A stretch of DNA of 64,000 bases from assembly GCA_903813345.2 (NCBI GenBank), contig CAIIXF020000003.1, positions 19,978,931 to 20,042,930 of the forward strand. The letters run 5' to 3'. Shown here piece by piece: positions 12,001-22,349 of the stretch (positions are counted from its first letter, which is position 1; every line of letters begins with the position of its first letter). The stretch comes from Owenia fusiformis. Lineage: Eukaryota; Annelida; Polychaeta; Sabellida; Oweniidae. Made by a program: the position numbers and the translations under genes. Under the pieces are notes generated by a model that saw only the letters and a program-made list of their open reading frames with translations, was not told where the DNA came from and made no database searches.

Positions 12001-15000
12001 TTATCTCAAAAGATATTTGGATTCATGTCATCAAATTGTGTCAACAAATAAGTATACACTCCTGATTGTATTGACTAGAAATTAATATATATCTGATGAA
12101 TTTACACACTTAAGTCAGAAAGATGGTGTACAGTTTCATTGATGTTTTGCAGTTATGGCAATATCTGTGTTTTCTTTTTTGGTATTTGTTATTCACATGT
12201 ACAAGTATTTAATTTGGACTGCACAGAAATACTGTTAAATGGTGATAAGTAAATAACAAACACACTTGATTTTCTTGATTTTCTGGTCACAACGTGTTTC
12301 TCAACAATTTACCAGTTAACCTTGCACAGTGGTTTTGATGTGAAATGTTATGTCTTTGTCCCAGCATATCACTGCAATGTTGCAGAGTTTATGATTTTTT
12401 GCCTCTCGTAATACTAGTCAGTATCAGAGAAAAGTAACTGTAAGGATAATGTAAATAAATTCTTAAAGCAAAATCAGTGGAATAATTTCCGTATGAACAG
12501 CCATTCTCTTGTCAAACAGTGACAAAGATTTGGTTTCGTACAAAAAATGTCAAACTATTGAGTCAGTGAAAATCAAATGAATTATTTATGGTGTTAATTG
12601 TACATTTCAGAATATTTCTAAAGCTATGACTTCTTCTAAAGCAAAGGGATTTGCAGAGGTGCTTATTGCACCTGATGCAGTGCAAGGCATCAACCATCAG
12701 TAAGTGACACTCATTTTACAAGGCATCCGCCATTTTACATCAACCATTGTCAAGTTACATTTATTTTACAAGGCATCGAGTGATCAAACTTTCAGTTCAA
12801 CACTCATGTTATGGGGTATTAAGTGTTCATTCTCGAAGAAAAGTTGAAAAAATGTGATACACCATCACCCTCTGGGGCAGTGATATCGTACGATGCGCGA
12901 TCCGATCCAGATAAATTTCGTCATGGTAATGATGCATTGTGGGATGAATCCAAGAATTAATCCAAAAATCGGTGAATTTGTACGATCTCTTGAAGTGGAT
13001 TACTTTTTTGATAAATTTTATATGAATTCCAATGTAAATTGGATAAATTTGGGGGATTCCCCCTCTCAATCCTCGGATCGTACGAATTCACCAAATATTT
13101 ATCAGATTAGTAATACAAGGTTTATCCTAGAAGATAATTTTAATCTGGATTGGATTGGGGATCGTACGAATTCACGACCCCTAAAGTTTGAGTTTGAATG
13201 AAATGATTTGTTTGTTTATTTCAGGATTCAGCTTCATGGTCTTGGAGGTCTGAAGCACAACACTGTAGTTCTGGGATTCCCACATAACTGGAGAAAATCA
13301 GAAGAAGAAAAAGCATTCTCAGTCTTCATAGGTATGGAATTGATATATATGTACAAGTAAAATGTGTCAGGTGAACTCGTAGGTCTCATACTCAAAACCC
13401 AACTAGAGTCAGAAGTTGCTGGAGGACTTTAAAATCAAGTTATTTACATGTTGTGTTAGAAAAAATTCATGGGAAAAAATGGAAACAATATCTTTCATTT
13501 TGGTTTTCCTCGCTCGATGTTATTCACAAAAATGTTGTGTTATTTGCAGAGACTGTTAGATGTGTGTCAGATGGCCAACTGGCCTTACTTGTGCCAAAAG
13601 GAATTGCTCAGTTCCCAGAAAACTCAGAGAAAATGCAGGGCACCATAGATGTATGGTGGGTAGTGCGTATCCTTTACTGAAACAATGAAAATAAAAAAAA
13701 ATTTATTTTCTTTTAAAAACTAATTTAAATAATTTTTGATTTCAAAGACAATACTATATACTCATTATTTTATTACTGTGTTTATTAAATTAGAAAATAT
13801 TGAACTAATTAGTCTTGCACCAAATCTTTGAATTACCTTATTACCTCATCATTTCTATTCCTGGCTATTTTTGTATATACAGATAGCACTAGGGGAGAAC
13901 AGATAAGAGGCTAGATGCAGTGACTTTGAATATATTACTAGTCACATGATTTTTTTTAATTTTCAAAACTTAACTTTTTGACAACAAACAAACATTGATA
14001 TATATAAATATTTCACTGTTCGCTTTTATCCAATTCCAGGATAAGACTTGTGCTTAATTTATTCATATTTACTTGTTATGCATCCTTGACCATAAATTAG
14101 ACGATGGTGGTCTCCTGATGTTGCTGCCATTCTTACTGATGCAACACAAAGTTTGGAAACACTGCAAGATGAGGATCTTCACTGTAGCACGTATCCTTTG
14201 ACAAATATATGTACTTTCAGTATGTTCCAAAAGTAGCAGGACTGGTGCTGGCATTTTGTCTACACCAATTGTGTTCAAAATTTTTAGAAATACATTTATG
14301 GGGAAATACATATGGGGATGAATATATGATATCTGCCTGCAATCAGGCTTTTGCGGGACATATAAAATATTTTCTAACCATTCCTAGGATAAGATATATT
14401 ATGTTATCTACCCCAAATCCACCTAAGTATGAGATATATCTGCTTATTACATAAGAACACAAAGGTCAATACATGGCTAAGAACACATAAAACTACACTG
14501 TAGTATGAACATTTGATAGATTTGAAAAATTGAGAGAACTTGATACATGGTCTTAAATTATGTTATAATTTTATGATGTTATGATTTTTAAGAAATTGAT
14601 GACAAAAAAATTAGAAACATCTGTAACGAATGGTTACACTGTAAGTGCAATTAGGTTGTGCCATTTTGTCACATTTATGCCTTGTTTTCTTTAATGTGTA
14701 CCCAGAAATGGAGGATAATAGCATTCAAATGAAGAAAGATCTAGCCACCTTCCTCTACCATCTCAGAATACAGGCTGAAGTCGAGGTCGTTGAAATGGTA
14801 CGTCTGAATTATATAATATGCAGTTTTCTTTGTGCAAAGTGTATGTATGAGTTAACTGTTAATATGTTTAACCGACCCTTGTGCTTACTATACTGTACTG
14901 GATTGTACTGTACTGTATTGTACTGTACTACTCTACTGTATTGTACTGTACTACTGTACTGTACTGTACTGTACTGTACTAAATACATTTGACTTGCGAT

Positions 15001-18000
15001 ATATTTGACCATTGCCTGCTCTATGTCCAATCAAAATTGAGTATTTAGAATGAAGTACTAACAATATATATTGTCATTTTGTAATGCAGACTGACAGTGA
15101 TATCTCAGCCTACACGTATGAGCGCACAATGGTCATGGAACAGAGAATATCGATGTTGAAAGAAATGCGACTCACAAAGAAAGATATCGCTGCAGAGGTG
15201 AGCTTTGAGTTTTTCTTGGAAAGAATTGCCCATCTGGTTTTCATCAATCACTATTAAATCCGTAGTGTGTATACCAGGTTATTCAATAAGTTTGTGAAAA
15301 ATGCTCTCATTTTAAAGGAGTTTGATACTTTTCATAAACTTTCCACATCACATCCCAAAAATATCTGGTTATTAATTCATGAAATACCAGCATCTAACTT
15401 GATTGTTTAAAAATAATGGTGACTATGGTAACTTGACTTTCAGATAACCAGGGCACTTTTTACGTCATACTTATTTACTATTACTTACTAGGCATGATAT
15501 TGTCATCAGCTTGGTCTTCACCAATAGTGCACTTTTTGTTGTCTGCATATTTTCTGACAAACTGGGTTGACTGTTTGATTTGAAATTAAAAAAGTTAATT
15601 ATTTTGGAAATGTAAAACTGATTAGTTAAGGCTGCCATTTTTGTTGATATTAGACATTATAATCAGCTTGTGCCTTGTTATATTTATTACTTTTAGCCAC
15701 AAAGAATCGTGGATCAAGCCCACACTAAGTCAGATGTAAAAATAGTTTTGGATCCAGTACCTGAAGAGGTTCAGAACCCAGACCCAGAGAAACCACTTAC
15801 AACTGAAGAGAAGATCTCAGAGGCAAATCTGTATACATTTTCTCCATCCTCCAGTGGGGCCAGACAGCCAAGCCCAAGCCCTGTATTAGGAAAATCAGGC
15901 TCCGGGGGTAATCTTCTGGAAGTTAAACCGTAAGTGGATTTGTTTTTACTATGCATGTATTTTTGGGTTTGGATGCTAGTGATGTTCTCACCTTTCAATT
16001 TTTATTCCATTTACTGTAAATGGTTTTCGCATATCATTTTTTGTTGAATACATATTTTTTCTTTATCTGGCTTAGTGTTTAGCTCTTTAATATCTGCTTG
16101 TCTTTTATTACTCTCATTGAATCTTTTTCATTTCTTGCTTTGATTTTTAATCGCTATGCCATTCATACTTGATTTCCATAGAGATACTATATCGAGTACT
16201 GCATCAACAAATTCACAATAGCTGTTTATTTCCATTGAAATTTCTTATGTGCTATATCTGGTACTTTCTTTATTAAGAAAGCAAACCAAAATTGATAGTG
16301 TTTGCTTAAATGTAACCTGTACATGTATATTGTGAATTTTATGATGAAGAATTTATGATGAATGTTTTCATTGCTATTTCTTAAATCTTTACATTTCTAG
16401 TTTTCATTTCTGTTTTACGTTATTTCTCAACATATCTTTAATTCTGTTTCTATACATTTTTCTGTTTCTTGACATTTTTAATTAGTCTCTGCTTATTATG
16501 TCATCATATTATTGTATTCTGTGTGCATTGTAGTCGCATGGATGGCTTTGATTTTAACAAAAGTGGCAGTATCAGGTACTAATATAACACTAGTATAAAT
16601 TATAATGCACTTTAGGTTCCACATTGAATTCTACATGTACACGGAGTTGTTCTTATTTGTGAAAAATGTTTTAGATAACACTTTTTTTCGATTTCTAAAA
16701 TTGTATCATTAACAAGAGTGAAAACAAAATGTTTTACATGACATGTAGAATTTAGTGCAGATTTCAGGTAACACCTAAAAATGATATATAATGCAACAGT
16801 GACCAATTACCAACCTTAAAACCAAGATGTAGCACAAGTACCATTGATCAATGACTATTGAGTTACTGACCAGCCCAAAAGTTTAATAATTAATGAATAT
16901 AATGTTATTAATTATAGAACCTCTCTTTATTTTATATGCATAATCACTAATGCTTACATTATATTTTGTATAATTCATAATAAAACACACACCCAGCCCC
17001 TCCTTATAGTAATACTGTAAAACATGTCAGTCACATTTGATCTACAGCAACTGTACGGAGGCTGTAGCTTCCCAAAATTGAGAGAAATATGCAGCATGAA
17101 ATGTAGGGATAAGCAGTACTTCATGGATTTTCTATATCGATTTTGTGAACCTACGCCGCCTTATACTCATAAATGGTGAATCAATGGACTGATTTATCAA
17201 TTTTACATGCTTCAATAAGTTTAACCATTGTTATCAGTATATAGAAATTCTAAAAATAATTAATCATATTTCAGAATTGACAAAACTTCATGTCCATATT
17301 GAACATGTTTTGCAGTAAACAAAAAAATCCTTGTATATCTTATGTATGTCGGTCATAATGGCTATACCCCATCAGGTGTTCAGATAAGAATGTTTTTGTA
17401 CACATGTTTTATTGTACATGTGTATAAATTCTTTCATAAATGATCAAATATACAATTCACTTCTAAAAGAAAGCAGTACCTTTCATTGATCACTTCCATA
17501 TGTCACCCCCATTACACTCGTAAATGTAAATGTATGTATTCGTAAAGTTTTTACCGAGCTCATTATATGTTTGAATTAATGAATTTGCCGAGAAAATTTG
17601 TTATCAAGCCCTATACAAAAAAGTCATTAGCATTTCATTATATAGCTTCAATAGAATGAAACATTTGTATAACATTTCTACTGTCTTTACAGGGACAAGA
17701 AGAATGTGAGGCGCATGCACACTGCTGTTAGACTAAATGAGGTTATCGTACAAAAGTCACATGAGGCAGCCCTTGTGCTTATCAACTTGCCAGGACCACC
17801 AAAGAATGTTGCTGGAAATGAAAACTGTATCCTTTATTCCAAACGTTGCTCACTCTGTGATTTGTCATTGTTAGATACTAAAGCAGAAAAAGAAATCAAT
17901 TCAATGCAGTTTTTCTTAACTGATTAGTTGAGCACATTTACTGTTCAATTACATCTCCCAACACTTCTATAGTTGGAAATATTGCATATGTATGATAAAT

Positions 18001-18258
18001 CACTATGTTGCTATTGACCAATCAGTAATTTGAATTTTGAGGTACTGCATAACAGAAATAAGATTATGTATAAACTACTGTGGTGATCAAATATAATGTT
18101 CAAACAATTATTTTTCAATTTGTCTTCTATGTTAATTGCTTTGTTGTATTTCTTAACTCTGTACAGATATGGAATTTTTGGAGGTGCTGACCGAGGGTCT
18201 AGACAGGGTACTTATGGTTAGAGGTGGAGGCAGAGAGGTCATCACCATATATTCCTAG
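6094..18258 (+). CDS. kcc: K-Cl cotransporter (SLC12A4-7 type), C-terminal two thirds, 18 exons
   Basis: Electroneutral K+/Cl- cotransporter of the plasma membrane. Exons: 6094-6192, 6579-6636, 7325-7443, 7939-8113, 8506-8604, 8743-8862, 9267-9460, 9932-10011, 12611-12699, 13225-13331, 13550-13666, 14101-14190, 14706-14797, 15090-15197, 15697-15929, 16534-16575 (possibly optional), 17693-17826, 18167-18258. All join in frame (681 complete codons plus stop). Seen in order: [12 protein letters not shown] of TM6; Y-L-S-S-V to [67 protein letters not shown]; then the cytosolic domain with [73 protein letters not shown] (the Thr corresponds to the WNK/SPAK-controlled site of mammalian KCCs) and the C-terminus REVITIYS. 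The first visible exon starts mid-codon, so about 420 N-terminal residues must come from exons not in this window. Confidence 0.96.
6193..6578 (+). other. U12-type (minor spliceosome) intron of KCC
   Basis: The donor is GTATCCTTTA, the branch-site match is TTCTTTAAC at 6561-6569, and the AG is at 6577-6578, about 10 nt after the branch A. It is phase 1, and the flanking exons join to ...[17 protein letters not shown]. Confidence 0.9.
6694..6845. mobile_element. Short MITE (152 bp)
   Basis: The ends are GCCTCAGTCACATTTGATCT and its near-perfect inverse, with the inner TATGGC/GCCATA also matching. Flanks TTAAT and TTGAT could be a 5-bp duplication. It lies in a KCC intron. A partial second copy is at 17026-17160. 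Confidence 0.75.
9979..10279 (+). repeat. Four tandem 77-bp units copying the end of KCC exon 8 plus its donor
   Basis: Units begin at 9979, 10056, 10133 and 10210 (GACCACTATGCTGAGGCACA...). Each holds the last 33 nt of the exon, a GTAGGTAC donor and 44 nt of intron. The first unit is the real exon end (donor after 10011). The extra units lie in the intron. Read-through from the first donor meets TGA within 12 codons, so only the first donor gives a full-length product. Confidence 0.92.
10801..10941. repeat. Near-perfect 140-bp palindrome in KCC intron 8
   Basis: The left arm begins CATCACACGTTTCAGC and runs through GTGATACAGGAAATATTCCA; the right arm is its inverse ending GCTGAAACGTGTGAT. 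It would form a long hairpin around CAAGCTTCGCTTTCG. It is probably a foldback element core; more short inverted pieces (TCACACGGCCGTCTCACACG) lie at 10510-10540. Confidence 0.8.
10942..12600. other. Rest of KCC intron 8
   Basis: AT-rich intron sequence with no exon found. A mariner-end-like motif (GGATGATCAATAAATTGTGG) is at 11970-11990 without a visible partner end. Confidence 0.45.
12873..13188. mobile_element. Probable MITE with CGTACGA ends
   Basis: The left GGGGCAGTGATATCGTACGA and the inverse of the right end (GGGGTCGTGAATTCGTACGA) are similar, and CGTACGA recurs inside. No target duplication was resolved. It sits in a KCC intron. Confidence 0.5.
13667..14100 (+). other. U12-type intron of KCC
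   Basis: The donor is GTATCCTTTA, the branch match is ATCCTTGAC at 14082-14090, and the AG is at 14099-14100. It is phase 1, joining ...DVWWVV to HDGGLLML. Confidence 0.88.
14191..14705 (+). other. U12-type intron of KCC
   Basis: The donor is GTATCCTTTG, the branch match is TTCTTTAAT at 14687-14695, and the AG is at 14704-14705. It is phase 1, joining RIFTVA to QMEDNSIQ. Confidence 0.88.
14880..14983. repeat. (TACTG)n microsatellite
   Basis: An imperfect run of TACTG/TACTGTACTG units fills a KCC intron just after exon 13. Confidence 0.95.
16534..16575 (+). CDS. Possible 42-nt cassette exon of KCC
   Basis: Acceptor TTGTAG ends at 16533 and a GTACTA donor follows 16575. It encodes [15 protein letters not shown], 14 codons. 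The exons on both sides (15929 end, 17693 start) also join in frame without it, so it could be optional. It lies in the variable region of the KCC C-terminal domain, just before the conserved VRRMHTAV segment. The donor is weaker than its neighbours. Confidence 0.6.
17026..17160. repeat. Partial second copy of the 6694 MITE
   Basis: It shares CAGTCACATTTGATCTA, CAACTGTACGG, AGCTTCCCAAAAT and AGAAATATGCAGCAT with 6694-6845 but lacks the right inverted end. KCC intron. Confidence 0.7.
17827..18166 (+). other. U12-type intron of KCC
   Basis: The donor is GTATCCTTTA, the branch match is TTTCTTAAC at 18149-18157, and the AG is at 18165-18166. It is phase 1, joining GNEN to [12 protein letters not shown]. 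Confidence 0.9.
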
Positions 18259-18690
18259 AGACAGCGAGTTCATCACACCATATATTCCTAGAGACAGCCA
18301 GTTCATCACACCATATATTCCTAGAGACAGCCAGTTCACACCATATATTCTTAGAAACAGCGAGTTATCACAATTTATTTTCATAGAGACAATGGGTTCA
18401 TCACACCATATATTCCTAGAGACAGCGTGTTCATCACACCAAATATTCCAAGAGACAGCGAGCTCGCACCATTTATTTCTAGAGACAGCATGTTCATCAC
18501 ACTCTATGTTCCTAGAGACATAAAGCTCACACCATATATTCCCAGAGACATTTTTATTATTCCTAAAGACCAAACAAGTTTATCACACTATGTCATACTA
18601 CATGTAACATATTCCCAGAGAGAAGTCATTGCACTATATTTAGAGTTATGTATTGATGTATGAAACAATGCCATCACCATATATTCCTAG
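18236..18690 (+). repeat. About 33-bp minisatellite spanning the KCC stop codon and 3' UTR
   Basis: Roughly 12 units of CATCACACCATATATTCCTA + GAGACAGCGAGTT. The first unit is the coding sequence for the last residues (V-I-T-I-Y-S-stop); each good copy repeats that segment with its TAG. Units drift with distance from the stop. Long open frames on either strand here are by-products of the repeat. Confidence 0.92.
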
Positions 18691-18699
18691 ATTAGGCCA

Positions 18700-21600
18700 T
18701 TCAAAGTTTAATATATGTCCAACGTCACCTCCCTGATATAAGCAGATTTTCTGAAAACAAACAAAAAATTAAAGGGGCCATATAATATGTACTTAGCATG
18801 AATTCAGTTGACAGTTGAAGCTTTAAAATTGTGATCTTAAATCATATTATAATGTTTTTCAATTCCCGGTCTCCTAAAATTTGGCCCTTAGTCAGGATGT
18901 TAAACATATTAACTTAGAATGGCCTTAAGAGTGGAAAGAGGTCAATGCCATGGAAACTGTCATCGCCACAGTCAAAATGTAAAGCAAGGATGACTATAAA
19001 TTTTAATATGTAAATTAAACCCTTGCTCAATTCCTGACCAGTGTATCTTTGTAAGATTCATGACAAACTTTTTTTATTATTTTGACTCATGAATGGATTT
19101 AGGTTGCATTTTACATTTGATATGATCATAAGTATAATATTTCTATGGTGACTGACTTATTCCGAATCTGTTATGTTCTAGTACTTATATGCATATGCCG
19201 AATCTGTTACATAGCTCATTTCTGTATATCAGAATATTTTATATAGCTATTATTTCAATACTGAATCTGCTATATAGGTTATTTCTATAAACCTAATATG
19301 TTAATAGCTCGTTCCTGTGTATTCATTTTGTTATATAGCTCATTATATATTGAACCTATGATGCTATGACAGATATCACAAGGCATAATGACTTGCATTT
19401 TTGCGTTGTACATATGAGGGCTGTTGTTCAATGACATTACACATGTACTTAATATATTACTCGAACAGCAATAATTTGTACATAATGCATACTTGCATGA
19501 TCATTATGTATATTGTTACATATACATGTATATATATGCTCAGAGTTAATGGAGATATTGCACTGTTATGGATCTTATTTTCTACGATTTTCTAAGAAGC
19601 GCAATCGAACATTGGTTTTTGAAGACGAAACATTATAGATAAATATGTCCAACCTAAAAAATAACTATAGAGTAAATAGAATCAAATTAATCACTGGACA
19701 CGACTACACGTAATAAATAATAACAAAATAATAAACCTACTAGATAATGAAACAGTTAGCATTGGACTGTGTCAACCATCTTTTTTATATGACACAAAAC
19801 TTGGGCATTGATTTTAAAGTCATTTTAAATATGTTTAATTGTAGAGATAGTCCATGCTGCCAAAATATGACATCATATTAAGGAAAGATGTCAGGAATAA
19901 ATGATGCCTGATATGTATTAAAGAAAAAATTAACGCCTGTCCTAAATCTATTAAATGAATAAAAAAATGTGTATATTTTTTGCTGCAGCGCGGTTGTAAA
20001 GTTGGGCTTGATTCTTAAACTATATCGCATTTAGTTCTTTGCTGTTAAGAAAATGCTTTTTGTTGATATCCCAACTTTATATGGCTGCATGTAGAGCGAC
20101 AGTAAAACAAGGCAATCAAGGACGCCATCTGTGGTTATCGCATACACACTGGATGAAACAAGTTTGTAAATTTTGTACAGAATAGGTTAAATTATAATTT
20201 TAGCATGAAGAATCAATAATGTAAATTTTAATATCAAGATTAATTTATAAAATTATAGAAAAAGATAAAGTGGAAAACAGGTGATTTTTAAAAATCATTC
20301 GAGAAAATGTTTTATGTATTTATTTGCTGTACTGTATGTATAAAATTTCAGACTGATTCATTCACATTTTTATTCGCATGTTTCCCATGTGGAAAATTGT
20401 ACGAATATATGTATGTATTGTAAATATAGTTATAGCTTAACAGTACATTTTTGAAAATGTAAGAACGAAAGTAAATGATGCTGTGTGGGATGTTGAGGCT
20501 ACAGATATGGGGGTTATTGCGATTTAAAGTAAAGATAAATTTAATACTTGAAAAGAAATGTATATGTAGACATGTACTGTTGTGTCCTTAATGTTCGAAT
20601 TGGACTTTTAATGACTGTGCAGTAATATTCAGAGATAACTCAAATTTCGATGTTAAAGTAACCTCATTTTATTGTTAGGCCTACTTGTTAAATTGTGAAT
20701 TTCGTGTTGGTCAATTCAGTCGAATTAGGCCCATGCATTTTAATTTTCAAAATGCACAAAATATTTTAAGGGTTCATAATGAAAAAAAAGTTTAATATTT
20801 TATTGTGCAGTCTTGTTAGAAATATATTTAAATGATGAGTCAGCATTTGTTTTTTGGTAATCAATACATGTGATTTTAATATTTTACAAAATGTTCCAAA
20901 AACAGTAGAGATTGAAAGTGAAGGGATATAATGAATTTTTGTCAGAGTTTTTGAAATATTTCATTTGAATCATTTCCCTTTACTTGGAAAATTGCAAAAT
21001 TGAACCCTTTCAATGGATCTCAAATCTCATATAACATTTAATATATGTGAAAAGTATCATGGAATTTTAAATGAAATGATAAACTTGGCAATGGTGCTTC
21101 AAAATGACGAGAGAGCTTTAAATCACACATATTTTACTTATTATGTCACCACCATTTAATGGTGACATATTGCTATAGCAACCATTTTTGCGACCAGCAT
21201 TTGGTGACGGTGGTGTTCATTGGCAGTGTCTTTAACAAATTGTTACACTTTTATAACCAATACAATAAATCACCTGGTGGTGACATTTTGTTGTGTTAAT
21301 GCCTTGTAGTTCATCTTATAATATGTTCGTTCAAGGCTTCATAGTTAGAAAAAAATGTACAGTACAGAAATAAATTGAACTGCTTGAATTTGATCGTGAC
21401 ATTTGGGCGAATTTGATCAACTATGATGCAAATTTTGTTCGTTGTCCACTGTTTGTGTTCCATAAATCATCCATATAGGGGTATTTATGTTTTCAAAATG
21501 TCTTGCATCATCCTTGTTGCCATTTTGAAATATTGTCCACTCATGTATGTCAAACTCTAGTTGAACAAGTAATGAATAAAATTATAAAAGTTAGTTGTAA

Positions 21601-22349
21601 TGCATGCATTGATCAGGTGATGTATAAACTTCAAATAAATAAATTGAGTCGAGAATGATGTGATTTTAAATAGATGTTAACTAGTTCTGCACAATATTAG
21701 GTGAAGTAAACAATTCATATAATTTTGTACAAAAAGCTCGTGTTTGAAAGGCAGTCGAAGTTTACATAGATTAAGTTTTTTATATTTTGCAATGTTAGAT
21801 TTATTGAGAAGTTAAAAATAAATAAACTTATGATATACAACAAAGTTGTTCTTGTTTCATATAAATCCACAACGTAAAAGGACAGACAAAATATTTAGCA
21901 GTTCAATTGGGCACAATATAATCAAATATTTTGATGTTGACCTTTTAGGTGACCTTGACATTTCTTCATCTATGACCCTATTATTAGTTGTTTATCTGCA
22001 TGCCATCATTTATGGACCATTCAAATATCCTCAATTCCCTATGATTACAAGTAAATTAATCCTGTCTGTAACAATGTGAGAGCAAATGTCCAGAAAAGGT
22101 CATTTACGAAAAAAGCAAGTGTGTGTCCAGAATCCATGCCTCCTTCTCGACCCCTGCAACAGGAGGATGTAAACTGACCACAATATGACTTAACAATACC
22201 TAAATACTAAATTTTTTTATTCAATTTATTCATAATAATATAAATTATGTTTATTATTAATATATTATAATTGATATAATATTTCGCCGTCATATATTTT
22301 ATACATAAGGCACAAATCCATGAAGCTTGTAAATTTCATTGTTAATTCT
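18700..22349. other. Intergenic between KCC and ZFAT (convergent genes); no gene seen
   Basis: AT-rich sequence. Part of it is probably the long KCC 3' UTR, but the true polyadenylation site was not identified among several AATAAA matches (for example near 21370, 21570 and 21820). A short inverted-end element (ATGTCACCACCA ... TGGTGGTGACAT) may lie at 21144-21284. Confidence 0.5.

Noticed and set aside
15283-15480. Mariner-like end (CCAGGTTATTCAATAAGTTT)
   Set aside because: No matching inverted end or TA pair was found nearby, so element limits cannot be given.
18199-18573. Long open frames on both strands over the KCC 3' UTR (124 residues minus, 99 plus)
   Set aside because: They are translations of the 33-bp minisatellite; a repeat unit divisible by three keeps frames open by chance.
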